Origin: CAYLWZ01 sp964585805
GTDB lineage: Bacteria > Patescibacteriota > Minisyncoccia > Minisyncoccales > GWA2-38-27
Length of the DNA stretch: 31,274 nucleotides
NCBI GenBank assembly: GCA_964585805.1
Contig: CAZPFE010000003.1
Location: 1 to 31,274 of the forward strand
Direction of reading: 5' to 3'
Shown: positions 22,093 through 30,112 of the stretch, piece after piece
Position numbering within the stretch: the stretch's first letter is position 1
How the letters are laid out: every line of letters starts with the position of its first letter
Position numbers and translations under genes: made by a program
The notes under the pieces: generated by a model
The model's database searches: none
Told to the model about the DNA's origin: nothing
The model's input: the letters and a program-made list of their open reading frames with translations, nothing else

Positions 22093-23151
22093 ATGCCAAA
22101 AATTAGTTTAGAGGTTATTAAGATATTTACTTTAGGTTCACTGAGCTTTTTGTTATCTTTTTTTTCTGCGCCTTTTTTAATTAACTTTTTGTATAAGTAT
22201 AAGCTTTGGAGAAAAAAAGAAAGAGAGAAATCTATAGATGGTCAAAAATTAGTTTATTTTCATAAATTTCATCAAGAAGGAGAAACTCATATTCCGCGCT
22301 TTGGAGGATTATTGATTTGGATGACAACTTTAATTTTGGCTTTTTTCTTTTATTTGCTTTCTAAAACTAATATTTGGTTATTTCAAAAATTAAATTTTTT
22401 AACTCGAAATCAGACTTGGCTTCCTCTTTTTGCTTTGGTTTCCGCTTCTTTGGTCGGATTAATAGATGATATTTTACAAGTATTTTCTAAAGGGAAATAT
22501 ATTGGTGGAGGTTTAAGGCTTCGTTATAGATTATTTTTAGTTTTTTTAATTGGTTTGATTGGCGGTTGGTGGTTTTTTTATAAATTAGGTTATAAAACAA
22601 TTCATATTCCTGGTAATGGCGATGTTTTTCTTGGTTGGTGGTATATTCCTCTTTTTATTTTAGTGATGTTGGCTATTTATAGTGGAGGAGTAATAGATGG
22701 TTTAGACGGGCTGGCTGGAGGCGTTTTTGCCGCTATTTTTGCTGCTTTTGGTGGTATTGCTTTGTTTACTTATCAGTTTAACATTGCTTCTTTTTGTATT
22801 GTTATTGTCGGGGCTCTTTTATCTTTTCTTTGGTTTAATATTCCGCCGGCAAGATTTTATATGGGTGAGACAGGGACAATGGGTCTTTGCGCTGCTTTAA
22901 CAGTAATTGCTTTTTTGACTGATTCTGTTTTTGTTTTGCCAATTATTGCCTTTCTTCTAGTTTTAGAATCTTTATCAGTGATTCTTCAACTTTTATGGCG
23001 GAAATTTTTTAAAAAGAAACTCTTTTTAGCCGCCCCTATTCATCATCATTTTGAAGCAAAAGGTTGGCCTCATTATAAAGTGACAATGCGTTTTTGGGTA
23101 ATTGGAATAGTAATGGCGATTATTGGTTTGGCAATAAGATTGTTAGGTTAA
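22093..23151 (+). CDS. mraY: Phospho-N-acetylmuramoyl-pentapeptide-transferase MraY
   Basis: An integral membrane enzyme that transfers phospho-MurNAc-pentapeptide to undecaprenyl phosphate to make lipid I. About ten hydrophobic segments are present in 352 residues. Family motifs are the HIPRFGG block (66-72), LIDD with Asp125/Asp126, GVIDGLDGLAGG (199-210), the FYMGETG loop (255-261) and APIHHHFEAKGWPH (314-327), which is specific to MraY over WecA. One oddity is that the third catalytic Asp of the MGDTG motif is Glu259. It follows the carboxypeptidase by 11 bases, so aspS, the carboxypeptidase gene and mraY probably form one unit. Downstream lies a large repeat cluster. Confidence 0.93.
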   Translation: MPKISLEVIKIFTLGSLSFLLSFFSAPFLINFLYKYKLWRKKEREKSIDGQKLVYFHKFHQEGETHIPRFGGLLIWMTTLILAFFFYLLSKTNIWLFQKLNFLTRNQTWLPLFALVSASLVGLIDDILQVFSKGKYIGGGLRLRYRLFLVFLIGLIGGWWFFYKLGYKTIHIPGNGDVFLGWWYIPLFILVMLAIYSGGVIDGLDGLAGGVFAAIFAAFGGIALFTYQFNIASFCIVIVGALLSFLWFNIPPARFYMGETGTMGLCAALTVIAFLTDSVFVLPIIAFLLVLESLSVILQLLWRKFFKKKLFLAAPIHHHFEAKGWPHYKVTMRFWVIGIVMAIIGLAIRLLG

Positions 23152-23205
23152 TTGTAATTAGGTTAGTTGTAATTGCTAACTAATTGATGGTTTGATTATT
23201 CTCTT

Positions 23206-23516
23206 TTTTTTCTCCTCCTCTTTTTACTCTTTTCCCTTTTTTACTCTCTCTTTCTTTTCTTCTCTTTACTTTCCTCCTCCCCCTCCTCTCTTCTCCCCTC
23301 TCCTCCCTCTCCTCTTTTCTATTATTTTCCTCCCCCTCCAGAGGAGGGGGAGGATTAAGGTGGGGGAGGATTTATTCCCCATCCCCCTCCTCACCTCCCC
23401 CTTCCCTTTGAGAAGGGGGAGGATGTGAATAAGAGCTCTCTCTTTTCCTCTCCTCCCTCTTCTCTTTTCTATTATTTTCCTCCCCCTCCAGAGGAGGGGG
23501 AGGATTAAGGTGGGGG
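23206..23516. repeat. C/G-rich palindromic repeat family, cluster 3 (left of gap)
   Basis: After a polypyrimidine tract, two near-identical units begin at about 23321 and 23471, so the tandem period is 150 bases. Each has TATTATTTTCC, then the hairpin CCTCCCCCTC / GAGGGGGAGG around CAGAG (starting near 23329 and 23479), then GGATTAAGGTGGGGG. The first unit continues with TTTATTCCCC and a second hairpin whose arms are CCTCCCCCTT / AAGGGGGAGG (about 23395-23423). Confidence 0.88.
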
Positions 23517-23616
23517 NNNNNNNNNNNNNNNNNNNNNNNNNNNNNNNNNNNNNNNNNNNNNNNNNNNNNNNNNNNNNNNNNNNNNNNNNNNNNNNNNNNN
23601 NNNNNNNNNNNNNNNN
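23517..23616. other. Assembly gap (100 N) inside the repeat
   Basis: The left flank ends at GGTGGGGG and the right flank begins AGGATTTATTCCCC. In the intact first unit these two strings are directly adjacent (23360-23380). The gap therefore sits at a repeat junction, and the true missing length may be zero or a whole number of repeat units. Confidence 0.85.
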
Positions 23617-23840
23617 AGGATTTATTCCCCATCCCCCTCCTCACCTCCCCCTTCCCTCTGGGAAGAGGGAGGATTGGATGAAATATTTTTCCCAAAGGGA
23701 AGGGGAGGATATGAAATAAGGAGGAGGAGGATTAGATGAAATGTTCTTTTCCCATAGAAAGGGGGAGAATTTAAAAATAAAGAGGGGAAGGTTTTTTTCT
23801 TCCTTCCCCTCTTTCTCCTCTAGAGGGGGAGGGTACGAAA
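23617..23840. repeat. C/G-rich palindromic repeat family, cluster 3 (right of gap)
   Basis: The right part of the unit is followed by several diverged GA-rich modules of the type GGGGGAGGATTNGATGAAAT with short TTTTCCC linkers (for example near 23670, 23725 and 23760). The same modules occur in the cluster at 26.3 kb. Confidence 0.75.
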
Positions 23841-23951
23841 TAAAGAGATTTACTCAAATAACTTTAGAAAACTTTTTATTTTGTTATCAAATTGATTGGA
23901 TAGTACAGTAATCGCTTGATTTTTTTTGATTTTAATGTAATATAATTTTTA

Positions 23952-24962
23952 ATGGAGATAGTAGAGTGGTTAATTTTAATTTTTTTAGGGTTAGTTTTGA
24001 TAGGAATAGGAATAGTTATTTTTTTATTGATAAAGAGAAAAGAAGAAAGTCGTCCAGAATCTTTAATGATGATTAAAGAGGATATTAATTTTTTAAACCA
24101 GTCCATTCAGGGACAGTTTGGTGAACATATAAAAATTATTAGAGATGTGTCAGAAAAATTAGGAAGAATAGGGGAGGTGAATAAACAAGTAATGGATTTC
24201 GCTGAACAATTAAGAGAGTTGCAGAATGTTTTGAAAAATCCAAAACAAAGAGGTGTTTTGGGTGAATACTATTTAGAAACAGTTTTAAAAAATGTTCTTC
24301 CCCCGGGTTCTTATAAAATGCAATATAGTTTTCAGGATGGCAGTATAGTTGATGCAGTAGTTTTTATTGACAAGAGGATTATTCCAATAGATTCAAAATT
24401 TAGTTTAGAAAATTATAATAGATTGATAGAAGCAAAAGACCCCTTAGAAAAAAAGAAATATGAAAGTGCTTTTATTGCTGATTTAAAAAAGAGAATAGAG
24501 GAGACATCTAAATACGTTAAACCAAGCGAGAATACAATGGATTTTGCTTTTATGTTTATTCCTTCAGAAGCATTATTTTATGATTTGTTGGTGAATAAGA
24601 TAGGAATGGGAGGCGAGAATAATAATTTAATTTATTATGCAAGCCAGAAAAGAGTAGTGATAGTTTCTCCAACTTCATTCTTGGCTTATTTGCAAACGGT
24701 TTTGCAAGGATTAAGGAACCAAAAGATTTCTGAACAAGCCCAGGAAATTATAAAACAGGTGGAAAGATTAAGTAAACATCTTTGGGCTTATAGCGAGTAT
24801 TTGGAAAGATTGGGCAATCATTTAGGGACAACAGTTAATTTTTATAAAAAAGCCTACAAAGAATTTAATAAGATTGATAAAGATGTTGTAAAGATAACGG
24901 GTCAGGAGTCGCAATTAAAATTAGAGGAGCCAGAAATAGATTCTCCTTTATCAAGAGAATAA
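23952..24962 (+). CDS. rmuC: DNA recombination protein RmuC
   Basis: An N-terminal membrane helix (about 5-28) is followed by a coiled-coil segment (about 40-95) and the RmuC domain (about 95-300), which is related to PD-(D/E)xK nucleases. Typical blocks are QRGVLGEYYLETVLKNVLPP (99-118), VDAVVFIDKRIIPIDSKFSLENY, FAFMFIPSEALFYDLL and VVIVSPTSFLAYLQTV. The length of 336 residues fits the short form of the family. RmuC limits recombination at inverted repeats in E. coli, which is a curious neighbour for a palindrome cluster, though this may be coincidence. rplU follows 27 bases later. Confidence 0.9.
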   Translation: MEIVEWLILIFLGLVLIGIGIVIFLLIKRKEESRPESLMMIKEDINFLNQSIQGQFGEHIKIIRDVSEKLGRIGEVNKQVMDFAEQLRELQNVLKNPKQRGVLGEYYLETVLKNVLPPGSYKMQYSFQDGSIVDAVVFIDKRIIPIDSKFSLENYNRLIEAKDPLEKKKYESAFIADLKKRIEETSKYVKPSENTMDFAFMFIPSEALFYDLLVNKIGMGGENNNLIYYASQKRVVIVSPTSFLAYLQTVLQGLRNQKISEQAQEIIKQVERLSKHLWAYSEYLERLGNHLGTTVNFYKKAYKEFNKIDKDVVKITGQESQLKLEEPEIDSPLSRE

Positions 24963-24989
24963 AATAAAGATAAAAATAAGGTAATAAAA

Positions 24990-25328
24990 ATGATAAAAAA
25001 TAAATCCAAAAATATGTTAGCAGTGATAAGAACTGGCGGCAAGCAATATCTTGTTAAGCCAGGTGATAAAATTAAAATAGAAAAAGTTAAAGAAAAAGAA
25101 GGAGAAAAAATAATTTTTAAAGAAGTTTTATTAGTGGAAAATGAGGAAAAAGTAGAGATTGGTGAACCACTGGTAAAACAAGCAGAAGTGGTTGGTAAGG
25201 TTATTAAACAAGGAAAAGGAAAGAAGGTTATTGTTTTTAAATATAAGCCAAAAACTCGCTACAAGAAAAAAATTGGCCATCGTCAACCATTTACTGAGGT
25301 TGAGATTGAGGAAATAAAAATAAAATAA
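24990..25328 (+). CDS. rplU: 50S ribosomal protein L21 (bL21)
   Basis: A large-subunit ribosomal protein. The typical L21 start, M-x-AVIRTGGKQYLVKPGD, begins at residue 9. Other conserved parts are VEIGEPLV and the C-terminal KPKTRYKKKIGHRQPFTEV. The ATG at 24990 adds eight basic residues; AAGG stands 8 bases before it. The second ATG at 25014 gives the usual family start but has no ribosome-binding site, so the start is not settled. rpmA (L27), its usual partner, is not adjacent. The gene converges with recR 9 bases away. Confidence 0.95.
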   Translation: MIKNKSKNMLAVIRTGGKQYLVKPGDKIKIEKVKEKEGEKIIFKEVLLVENEEKVEIGEPLVKQAEVVGKVIKQGKGKKVIVFKYKPKTRYKKKIGHRQPFTEVEIEEIKIK

Positions 25329-25337
25329 TTTGAAAGA

Positions 25338-25961
25338 TTATTTTCTTCCTTCAAGGGCGTTTTTTAAGGTTTCTTCGTCAGCATATTCTATTTCTCCACC
25401 AATAGGGAGACCCCGACCTAAGCGAGAAATTTTTATATTTAAAGGTTTTAATTCTCTTTCTAAATATAAAGAAGTTATTTCTCCTTCAGTTGTAGGATTA
25501 AAAGCCAGAATTATTTCTTGAAAATTGGCTTCAATTCCAAATTTTTTAGGATTTTTTATTCTTTCTTTTAACTCTTTAATTCTTAAATCTTGTTTTTCTT
25601 TTTTAGGATTAAAAGTGCCTCCGAGAATAAAATAAAGTCCTTTATATAATTTTGTTTTTTCAATAGTTAAAAGGTCAATCTCTTTTTCAACAATGCAAAG
25701 GAGTTTTTTATCTCTGGCAGGATTTTGACAAATGGGACAAAGTTGTTTTTCGTTTTTAGATAAAGAAGTATCAAAAGGAAGAAAGCAAAAATTGCAAGTT
25801 TTGATTTGTTTGCGAACATCAATGATAGCTTTTAATAATTCATTTACTTCTTTATTTGATAATTTTAATAAATAAAAAACAAAACGGTTAGCCGTCCTTT
25901 TTCCTATCCCTGGGAATTTAGAAAATATTTCGCTTAATTTTTCAATTGGTTGAGAAATCAT
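25338..25961 (-). CDS. recR: Recombination mediator protein RecR
   Basis: A RecFOR-pathway protein that loads RecA at gaps. The helix-hairpin-helix is at the N-terminus (KFPGIGKRTANRFVFYLL, 15-32). The four-Cys zinc finger is Cys56, Cys59, Cys75 and Cys78. A Toprim domain follows, with VEKEIDLLTIE, YFILGG and the later AFNPTTEGEITSLYLERELK. The length of 207 residues is normal. The dnaX-recR arrangement of many bacteria is absent; dnaX is about 4 kb away on the opposite strand. Its upstream region is the repeat cluster at 26 kb, so its promoter must lie in or before that cluster. Confidence 0.95.
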   Translation of the reverse strand: MISQPIEKLSEIFSKFPGIGKRTANRFVFYLLKLSNKEVNELLKAIIDVRKQIKTCNFCFLPFDTSLSKNEKQLCPICQNPARDKKLLCIVEKEIDLLTIEKTKLYKGLYFILGGTFNPKKEKQDLRIKELKERIKNPKKFGIEANFQEIILAFNPTTEGEITSLYLERELKPLNIKISRLGRGLPIGGEIEYADEETLKNALEGRK

Positions 25962-26543
25962 AATTTGAATTATCTTAATATTTAAATTCTTCTTTTTATA
26001 TATTTTTTCTTTTTTCTACTCTTTCTTCTTTTTCTTTTTATCTTCTTCCTTTTCTCTTTCTCTTCTCCTTTCCCTCTCCTCTTTTTCCCTCTCTTTCCCC
26101 TCCTCTTTTCTATTATTCTCCTTCCCCTTTCTTCTATTATTCTTCTCTTCCTCCTTTCTTCTATCTCCCTCCTTTCTTCTATTATTTTCCTCCCCCTCCT
26201 CTGGAGGGGGAGGATTAAGGTGGGGGAGGTTTCTTTATTCCCCATCCCCCTCCTCACCTCCCCCTTCCCTTTGGAAAGGGGGAGGATTAGATGAAATGTT
26301 TTTTCCCAAAGGGAAGGGAGAGGATTAGATGAGATGTTTTTTCTTTTCATGGAAAAGGGGAGGATGTGAATGAGGAGCTCTCTTTTCTTCTCCTCCCTCT
26401 CTTTCTTCTTTCTCTCCCCCTCCAGAGGAGGGGGAGGATTAAGATCTCTCTTTCTCTCCTCCCCCTCCTCTGGAGGGGGAGGTTAAGGAGGGGGAGGGTA
26501 GTATATTTGGTTTATTTAATTTTTGACTTTGGTTTTAGTTTTA
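25962..26543. repeat. C/G-rich palindromic repeat family, cluster 4
   Basis: This 580-base spacer between dnaB and recR starts with about 200 bases of polypyrimidine on the plus strand. It holds three hairpin cores: CCTCCCCCTC / GAGGGGGAGG near 26190, a second near 26415, and a third near 26458. The first is followed by GGATTAAGGTGGGGGAGG, TTTCTTTATTCCCC and a second hairpin (about 26256-26285), as in cluster 3, then GGATTAGATGAAATG modules. A minus-strand open frame (25982-26350) is made of Arg/Lys/Glu low complexity and is not a gene. Confidence 0.85.
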
Positions 26544-27926
26544 TTATAAAAAATTTTCTTCTTCGTTTTCCTCGTAATCTTTATCTAAATTTCTGAAAGT
26601 TGCTCTTTGATCGTCAAAATAAAGTTCTACTTTACCAATAGGTCCGTTTCTATGTTTAGCAATAATAATATCAGCAATATTTTTTCGGGCAGTATCTTCT
26701 CTATATCTGTCTTCGCGATAAATGAAAAGGACAACATCGGCGTCTTGCTCTAAGGAACCAGATTCTCTTAAATCTGCTAAACGAGGGACTTGAGGGGTTC
26801 TTTGTTCAACAGCGCGAGATAATTGGGATAATGCTAAAACAGGGATATTAAGTTCTTTAGCCAATCCTTTTAGGGAACGGGAAATCTCAGTAATTTGTTG
26901 AACCATACTGGCATCAGGAATTCTGGATTTCATTAATTGGAGATAGTCAACAATGAGTAAACTTAAACCATGTTCGGCCTGTAATCTTCTTGCCATTGCT
27001 CTCATTTGAAGAACATTAAGAGAGGAAGTGTCGTCAATATAAATTGGTGCTTCTGAAAGGATGCCTAAAGTGTATTGAATCCTTTCAAAATCATTATCTT
27101 CTCCTTCGCTTGAAAGACGACCGGTTCTTAATTTCCAAAGATCAACATTAGAAATAGAAGAGATTAAACGATCAATTATTTGATCTGTTGGCATTTCTAA
27201 ACTAAAAATACCAACTGTTTCTTTTTGATTTATGGCTATATTGGCGGCAATATTTAAAGCAAGGGCAGATTTTCCCATTGATGGACGGGCGGCGAGAATG
27301 ATTAAATCTGATTTTTGAAAACCAGAGAGAATACTATCTAAATCTCGAAAACCGGTTGGCACACCTCTAACTTCTCCTCTTTGTTTTGATAGTTTTTCTA
27401 ATCTTTCAAAAGCGCTTTCTAAGCCTTTCTTAATAGGTAAGAAACTTTGGCTTATTCTTTTTTGGGCAATACTGAAAATTTTTTGTTCTGCTCTGTCTAA
27501 AATAGTATCAATATCTTCTTCTTCGTTATAACCTAATTCATTTAATTCATAACTTGCTTCGATTAAATCTCTTAAAATTCTTTTTTTCTGAATAATTTTG
27601 GCATAATTTATGACATGAGCAGCGGTGGGGACTTCATTGATAAGTTCACTTAAATAGCCGTTTCCTCCTACTTGAGTTAAGAGGTTTTTTTCTTTTAGTT
27701 TGGTAGAAACAGATAAAAGATCAATCGGTTCGTTTTTTTCAAAAAGTTCTAACATTACCTGGTAAATTTCCTGATGATTTTTTTTATAAAAATCCTTTAC
27801 TTTTAGGAAATCAGCTACTTTAATAATGGCATTTTGATCCAGCATTAAAGATCCTAACAGAGATTTTTCTGCTTCAATGCTTTGAGGAGGAATCTTATTT
27901 AAATTTTCAGAATTTTGAAGTTCCAT
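26544..27926 (-). CDS. dnaB: Replicative DNA helicase DnaB
   Basis: The hexameric 5'-3' helicase of the replication fork. The N-terminal domain starts PPQSIEAEKSLLGSLMLD (13-30). The RecA-like domain has Walker A ARPSMGKSA (213-221), with Ser in the usual Gly and Thr positions, then SLEMP, LLIVDYLQLM and AVEQRTPQVPRLADLRESGS. It ends with the KHRNGPIGKVELYF block. At 460 residues it is full length and shows no intein. It starts 4 bases after cysS on the minus strand, so the two form an operon. Confidence 0.97.
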   Translation of the reverse strand: MELQNSENLNKIPPQSIEAEKSLLGSLMLDQNAIIKVADFLKVKDFYKKNHQEIYQVMLELFEKNEPIDLLSVSTKLKEKNLLTQVGGNGYLSELINEVPTAAHVINYAKIIQKKRILRDLIEASYELNELGYNEEEDIDTILDRAEQKIFSIAQKRISQSFLPIKKGLESAFERLEKLSKQRGEVRGVPTGFRDLDSILSGFQKSDLIILAARPSMGKSALALNIAANIAINQKETVGIFSLEMPTDQIIDRLISSISNVDLWKLRTGRLSSEGEDNDFERIQYTLGILSEAPIYIDDTSSLNVLQMRAMARRLQAEHGLSLLIVDYLQLMKSRIPDASMVQQITEISRSLKGLAKELNIPVLALSQLSRAVEQRTPQVPRLADLRESGSLEQDADVVLFIYREDRYREDTARKNIADIIIAKHRNGPIGKVELYFDDQRATFRNLDKDYEENEEENFL

Positions 27927-27930
27927 TTAT

Positions 27931-29346
27931 TTAAATTTTAATTATTTTTTTAATTTTTGGTCCTTTGCTTGTGTCTTCTACTTGATAACCTAAATCAATT
28001 ATTTTATTTCTAATTTCGTCAGCCTTTTGCCAGTTTTTCTTTAGTCGGTACTGTTCTCTTTTTTTTACTAAATTAATTATTCTTTGAGGAATTTTTTCTT
28101 TTTTAATTTTTTCTAACCCTAAACCAAATATTTTGTCAAAATTTAAAGCCAAAGAAATTTTTTCTTTGTTGTTTAATTTTTTATCTTCTAACATTTTCCA
28201 AAATAAAGCCAGTGCTTTTGGGGTATTCAAATCATCATTTATGTATTTAAGAAACTTTCTTTTATATTCTTCTTTTTTGTTTTCTTTTTTTTGGCGATTT
28301 CTTTTTTTCTCTATTATTAGTTCTTGAATTTTATTATATATTTTTTCTAAAGCATTTTGGGCAGATTTTACGCTTTCCAAAGAAAAAAGAAGAGGAGAAC
28401 GATAATGGGCAGTTAAACACAAATAACGATAAGCAAGAGGGCTAAAACCTTTTTTTATCAGGTCTTCCAGAATCATTATATTTCCTTTTGATTTGCTCAT
28501 TTTTCCTTCTTTGAGAATTAAAAATTCTCCGTGGAGCCAAAATTTAGCCATAACTTTGCCGTAAACTGCTTCTGTTTGGGCAATTTCATTTGTATGGTGA
28601 ATTGGAATATGATCTATTCCTCCGCAATGGATGTCAAAGGGTATACCTAACTCCTTGATGCTCATTACTACACATTCTGTATGCCAGCCCGGAAAGCCTT
28701 TTCCCCATGGAGAATCCCACTCCATTTGCCTTTTTTTGTCTTTAGGGCTGAATTTCCAAAGAGCAAAATCAGTTGGATTCTTTTTTCCTTTAATTTTTTT
28801 TACTCGGGCGCCGAAGATAATTCCTTTTTCAATTTCTTGACGGTTTTTTCCCCAGAGTCGGCCATAATTTTTTAATTTAGAAGTATCAAAATAAATTCCA
28901 TCTTCTGTTCTATAGGTAAACCCTTTTTCTTCTAATTTTTTAATTAGTTCAATCTGTTCTTTAATAGTATCTGTTGCTTTAATCCAAACAGTCGGCGGTA
29001 TAATGTTTAGTTTTTTAAGGTCTTCTTGAAATTGTCGGGTATAAAAGCGAGCAATTTCCCAAACAGTTTTCTTTTCTTTTCTTGCTCCTTTTTCTAATTT
29101 ATCTTCTCCACTATCAGCATCAGAGGTTAAGTGGCCAACATCAGTAATATTCATTATATGTTTTACTTTATAACCATTGTATTCCAGAACTCTCTTCAAA
29201 ATATCTTCAAATATGTAAGTTCTTAAATTGCCAAGATGAGCAAACCAATAAACAGTTGGGCCACAAGTATACATTCCAACTTTTTTATTTTTCAGAGGTT
29301 TAAAAATTTCTTTTTTTCTGGTTAAAGTATTGTATAATTTTAACAT
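27931..29346 (-). CDS. cysS: Cysteine--tRNA ligase
   Basis: A class I aminoacyl-tRNA synthetase for Cys. The zinc ligands Cys28 (MYTCGPTVY), Cys225 (WHTEC), His250 or His251 and Glu254 (HHTNEIAQ) are present. The HIGH signature reads HLGN (37-40), and KMSKS is at 282-286. At 471 residues it is full length. It is the first gene of the cysS-dnaB unit and is divergent from the GtrA-like gene across a 142-base spacer. The HLGN variant is within the range seen for CysRS. Confidence 0.96.
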   Translation of the reverse strand: MLKLYNTLTRKKEIFKPLKNKKVGMYTCGPTVYWFAHLGNLRTYIFEDILKRVLEYNGYKVKHIMNITDVGHLTSDADSGEDKLEKGARKEKKTVWEIARFYTRQFQEDLKKLNIIPPTVWIKATDTIKEQIELIKKLEEKGFTYRTEDGIYFDTSKLKNYGRLWGKNRQEIEKGIIFGARVKKIKGKKNPTDFALWKFSPKDKKRQMEWDSPWGKGFPGWHTECVVMSIKELGIPFDIHCGGIDHIPIHHTNEIAQTEAVYGKVMAKFWLHGEFLILKEGKMSKSKGNIMILEDLIKKGFSPLAYRYLCLTAHYRSPLLFSLESVKSAQNALEKIYNKIQELIIEKKRNRQKKENKKEEYKRKFLKYINDDLNTPKALALFWKMLEDKKLNNKEKISLALNFDKIFGLGLEKIKKEKIPQRIINLVKKREQYRLKKNWQKADEIRNKIIDLGYQVEDTSKGPKIKKIIKI

Positions 29347-29488
29347 AATATAGTTAAATTTCTAATTTTAATTAACATAAATTTCATTTTTGATTTGTCT
29401 TTTATTGCTTTTATTTTAGCAAAAATTATGATATTCTAAAAGAGAATTAAAGGTTTTGTTTATGAATAAAAATTAAACAATAAATATT

Positions 29489-30106
29489 ATGCGACTAAAG
29501 AAAAGTGATATTATTTTAGCTCTTTTTATTGGAGAAATAACTGCCTGTTATTTCATCTATATTTTAAAAAATTCATCTTTAGCAAAAACTATCCCTCATT
29601 TTTTAAATTTTTTATGGTCTTTAATCTTTGTTTTTCCAATCCTCACCTTAATCGGAATTTATATTGCCTTTTTAATAGGGAAGCGATTTTTGTTTGTTTT
29701 CCAATTAGCAAAGTTTGCTTTAGTAGGAGTAATAGCGACTATTGTTGATTTGGGTATATTGGCTTTTTTGATTCGCGCTTCAGGAATTGAAGCAGGTATT
29801 TGGTATTCTGTTTTTAAAGGAACATCCTTTTTAGTCGCTACTTGCAGTAAATATTTAGGCGATAAATTGTGGGCTTTTGAAAAAAAAGAAATGGAAGGAG
29901 TGGGGGAGGAATTTGCTAAATTTTTTCTCGTTACTTTAGGCGGGTTATTGATTAATGTGGGTATTGCTTCTTTTGTGGTAAATATAATCGGTCCTTGTTT
30001 TGGTATTGGTAAAGAACTCTGGGCTAATTTAGGAGGAATTATTGCTGCTTTTGGAACAGTAATTTGGAATTTTAGTGGTTATAAATTTATAGTTTTTAAA
30101 AAATAA
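29489..30106 (+). CDS. GtrA-like multi-pass membrane protein
   Basis: A 205-residue membrane protein with about six hydrophobic segments. The C-terminal 130 residues fit the GtrA family of four-helix flippase-like proteins: FAKFALVGVIATIVDLGIL-type opening at about 75-93, CSKYLGDKLWAFEKKE (119-134), and NFSGYKFIVF at the end. The first 70 residues add two more helices that I do not recognise. GtrA proteins are thought to help move lipid-linked sugars across the membrane. No glycosyltransferase is beside it. dnaX begins 6 bases downstream, so they are probably co-transcribed. Family assignment is moderate to good. Confidence 0.8.
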   Translation: MRLKKSDIILALFIGEITACYFIYILKNSSLAKTIPHFLNFLWSLIFVFPILTLIGIYIAFLIGKRFLFVFQLAKFALVGVIATIVDLGILAFLIRASGIEAGIWYSVFKGTSFLVATCSKYLGDKLWAFEKKEMEGVGEEFAKFFLVTLGGLLINVGIASFVVNIIGPCFGIGKELWANLGGIIAAFGTVIWNFSGYKFIVFKK

Positions 30107-30112
30107 AAAATT

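Larger units (their letters stand above)
23152..23951. other. 800-base intergenic repeat region with sequence gap
   Basis: There is no convincing gene. A short AT-rich flank (23169-23202) is shared with the flank of the copy near 2.5 kb. It is followed by polypyrimidine DNA, tandem copies of the C/G-rich palindromic repeat, a 100-N gap (23517-23616), further diverged copies, and about 110 bases of AT-rich DNA before rmuC. Short open frames here are by-products of the low-complexity repeats. Confidence 0.85.

Noticed and set aside
23192..23719. Open frames on both strands around the 100-N gap
   Set aside because: They translate polypyrimidine or polypurine repeat DNA and run through undefined bases; they are not genes.
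23321..23770. Possible CRISPR array
   Set aside because: The repeating units are about 150 bases, palindromic and nearly identical along their length; there are no unique spacers of regular size and no cas genes.
25982..26350. Minus-strand open frame of 122 codons
   Set aside because: It is an Arg/Lys/Glu/Gly low-complexity translation of the C/G-rich repeat cluster; no start signal and no recognisable domain.
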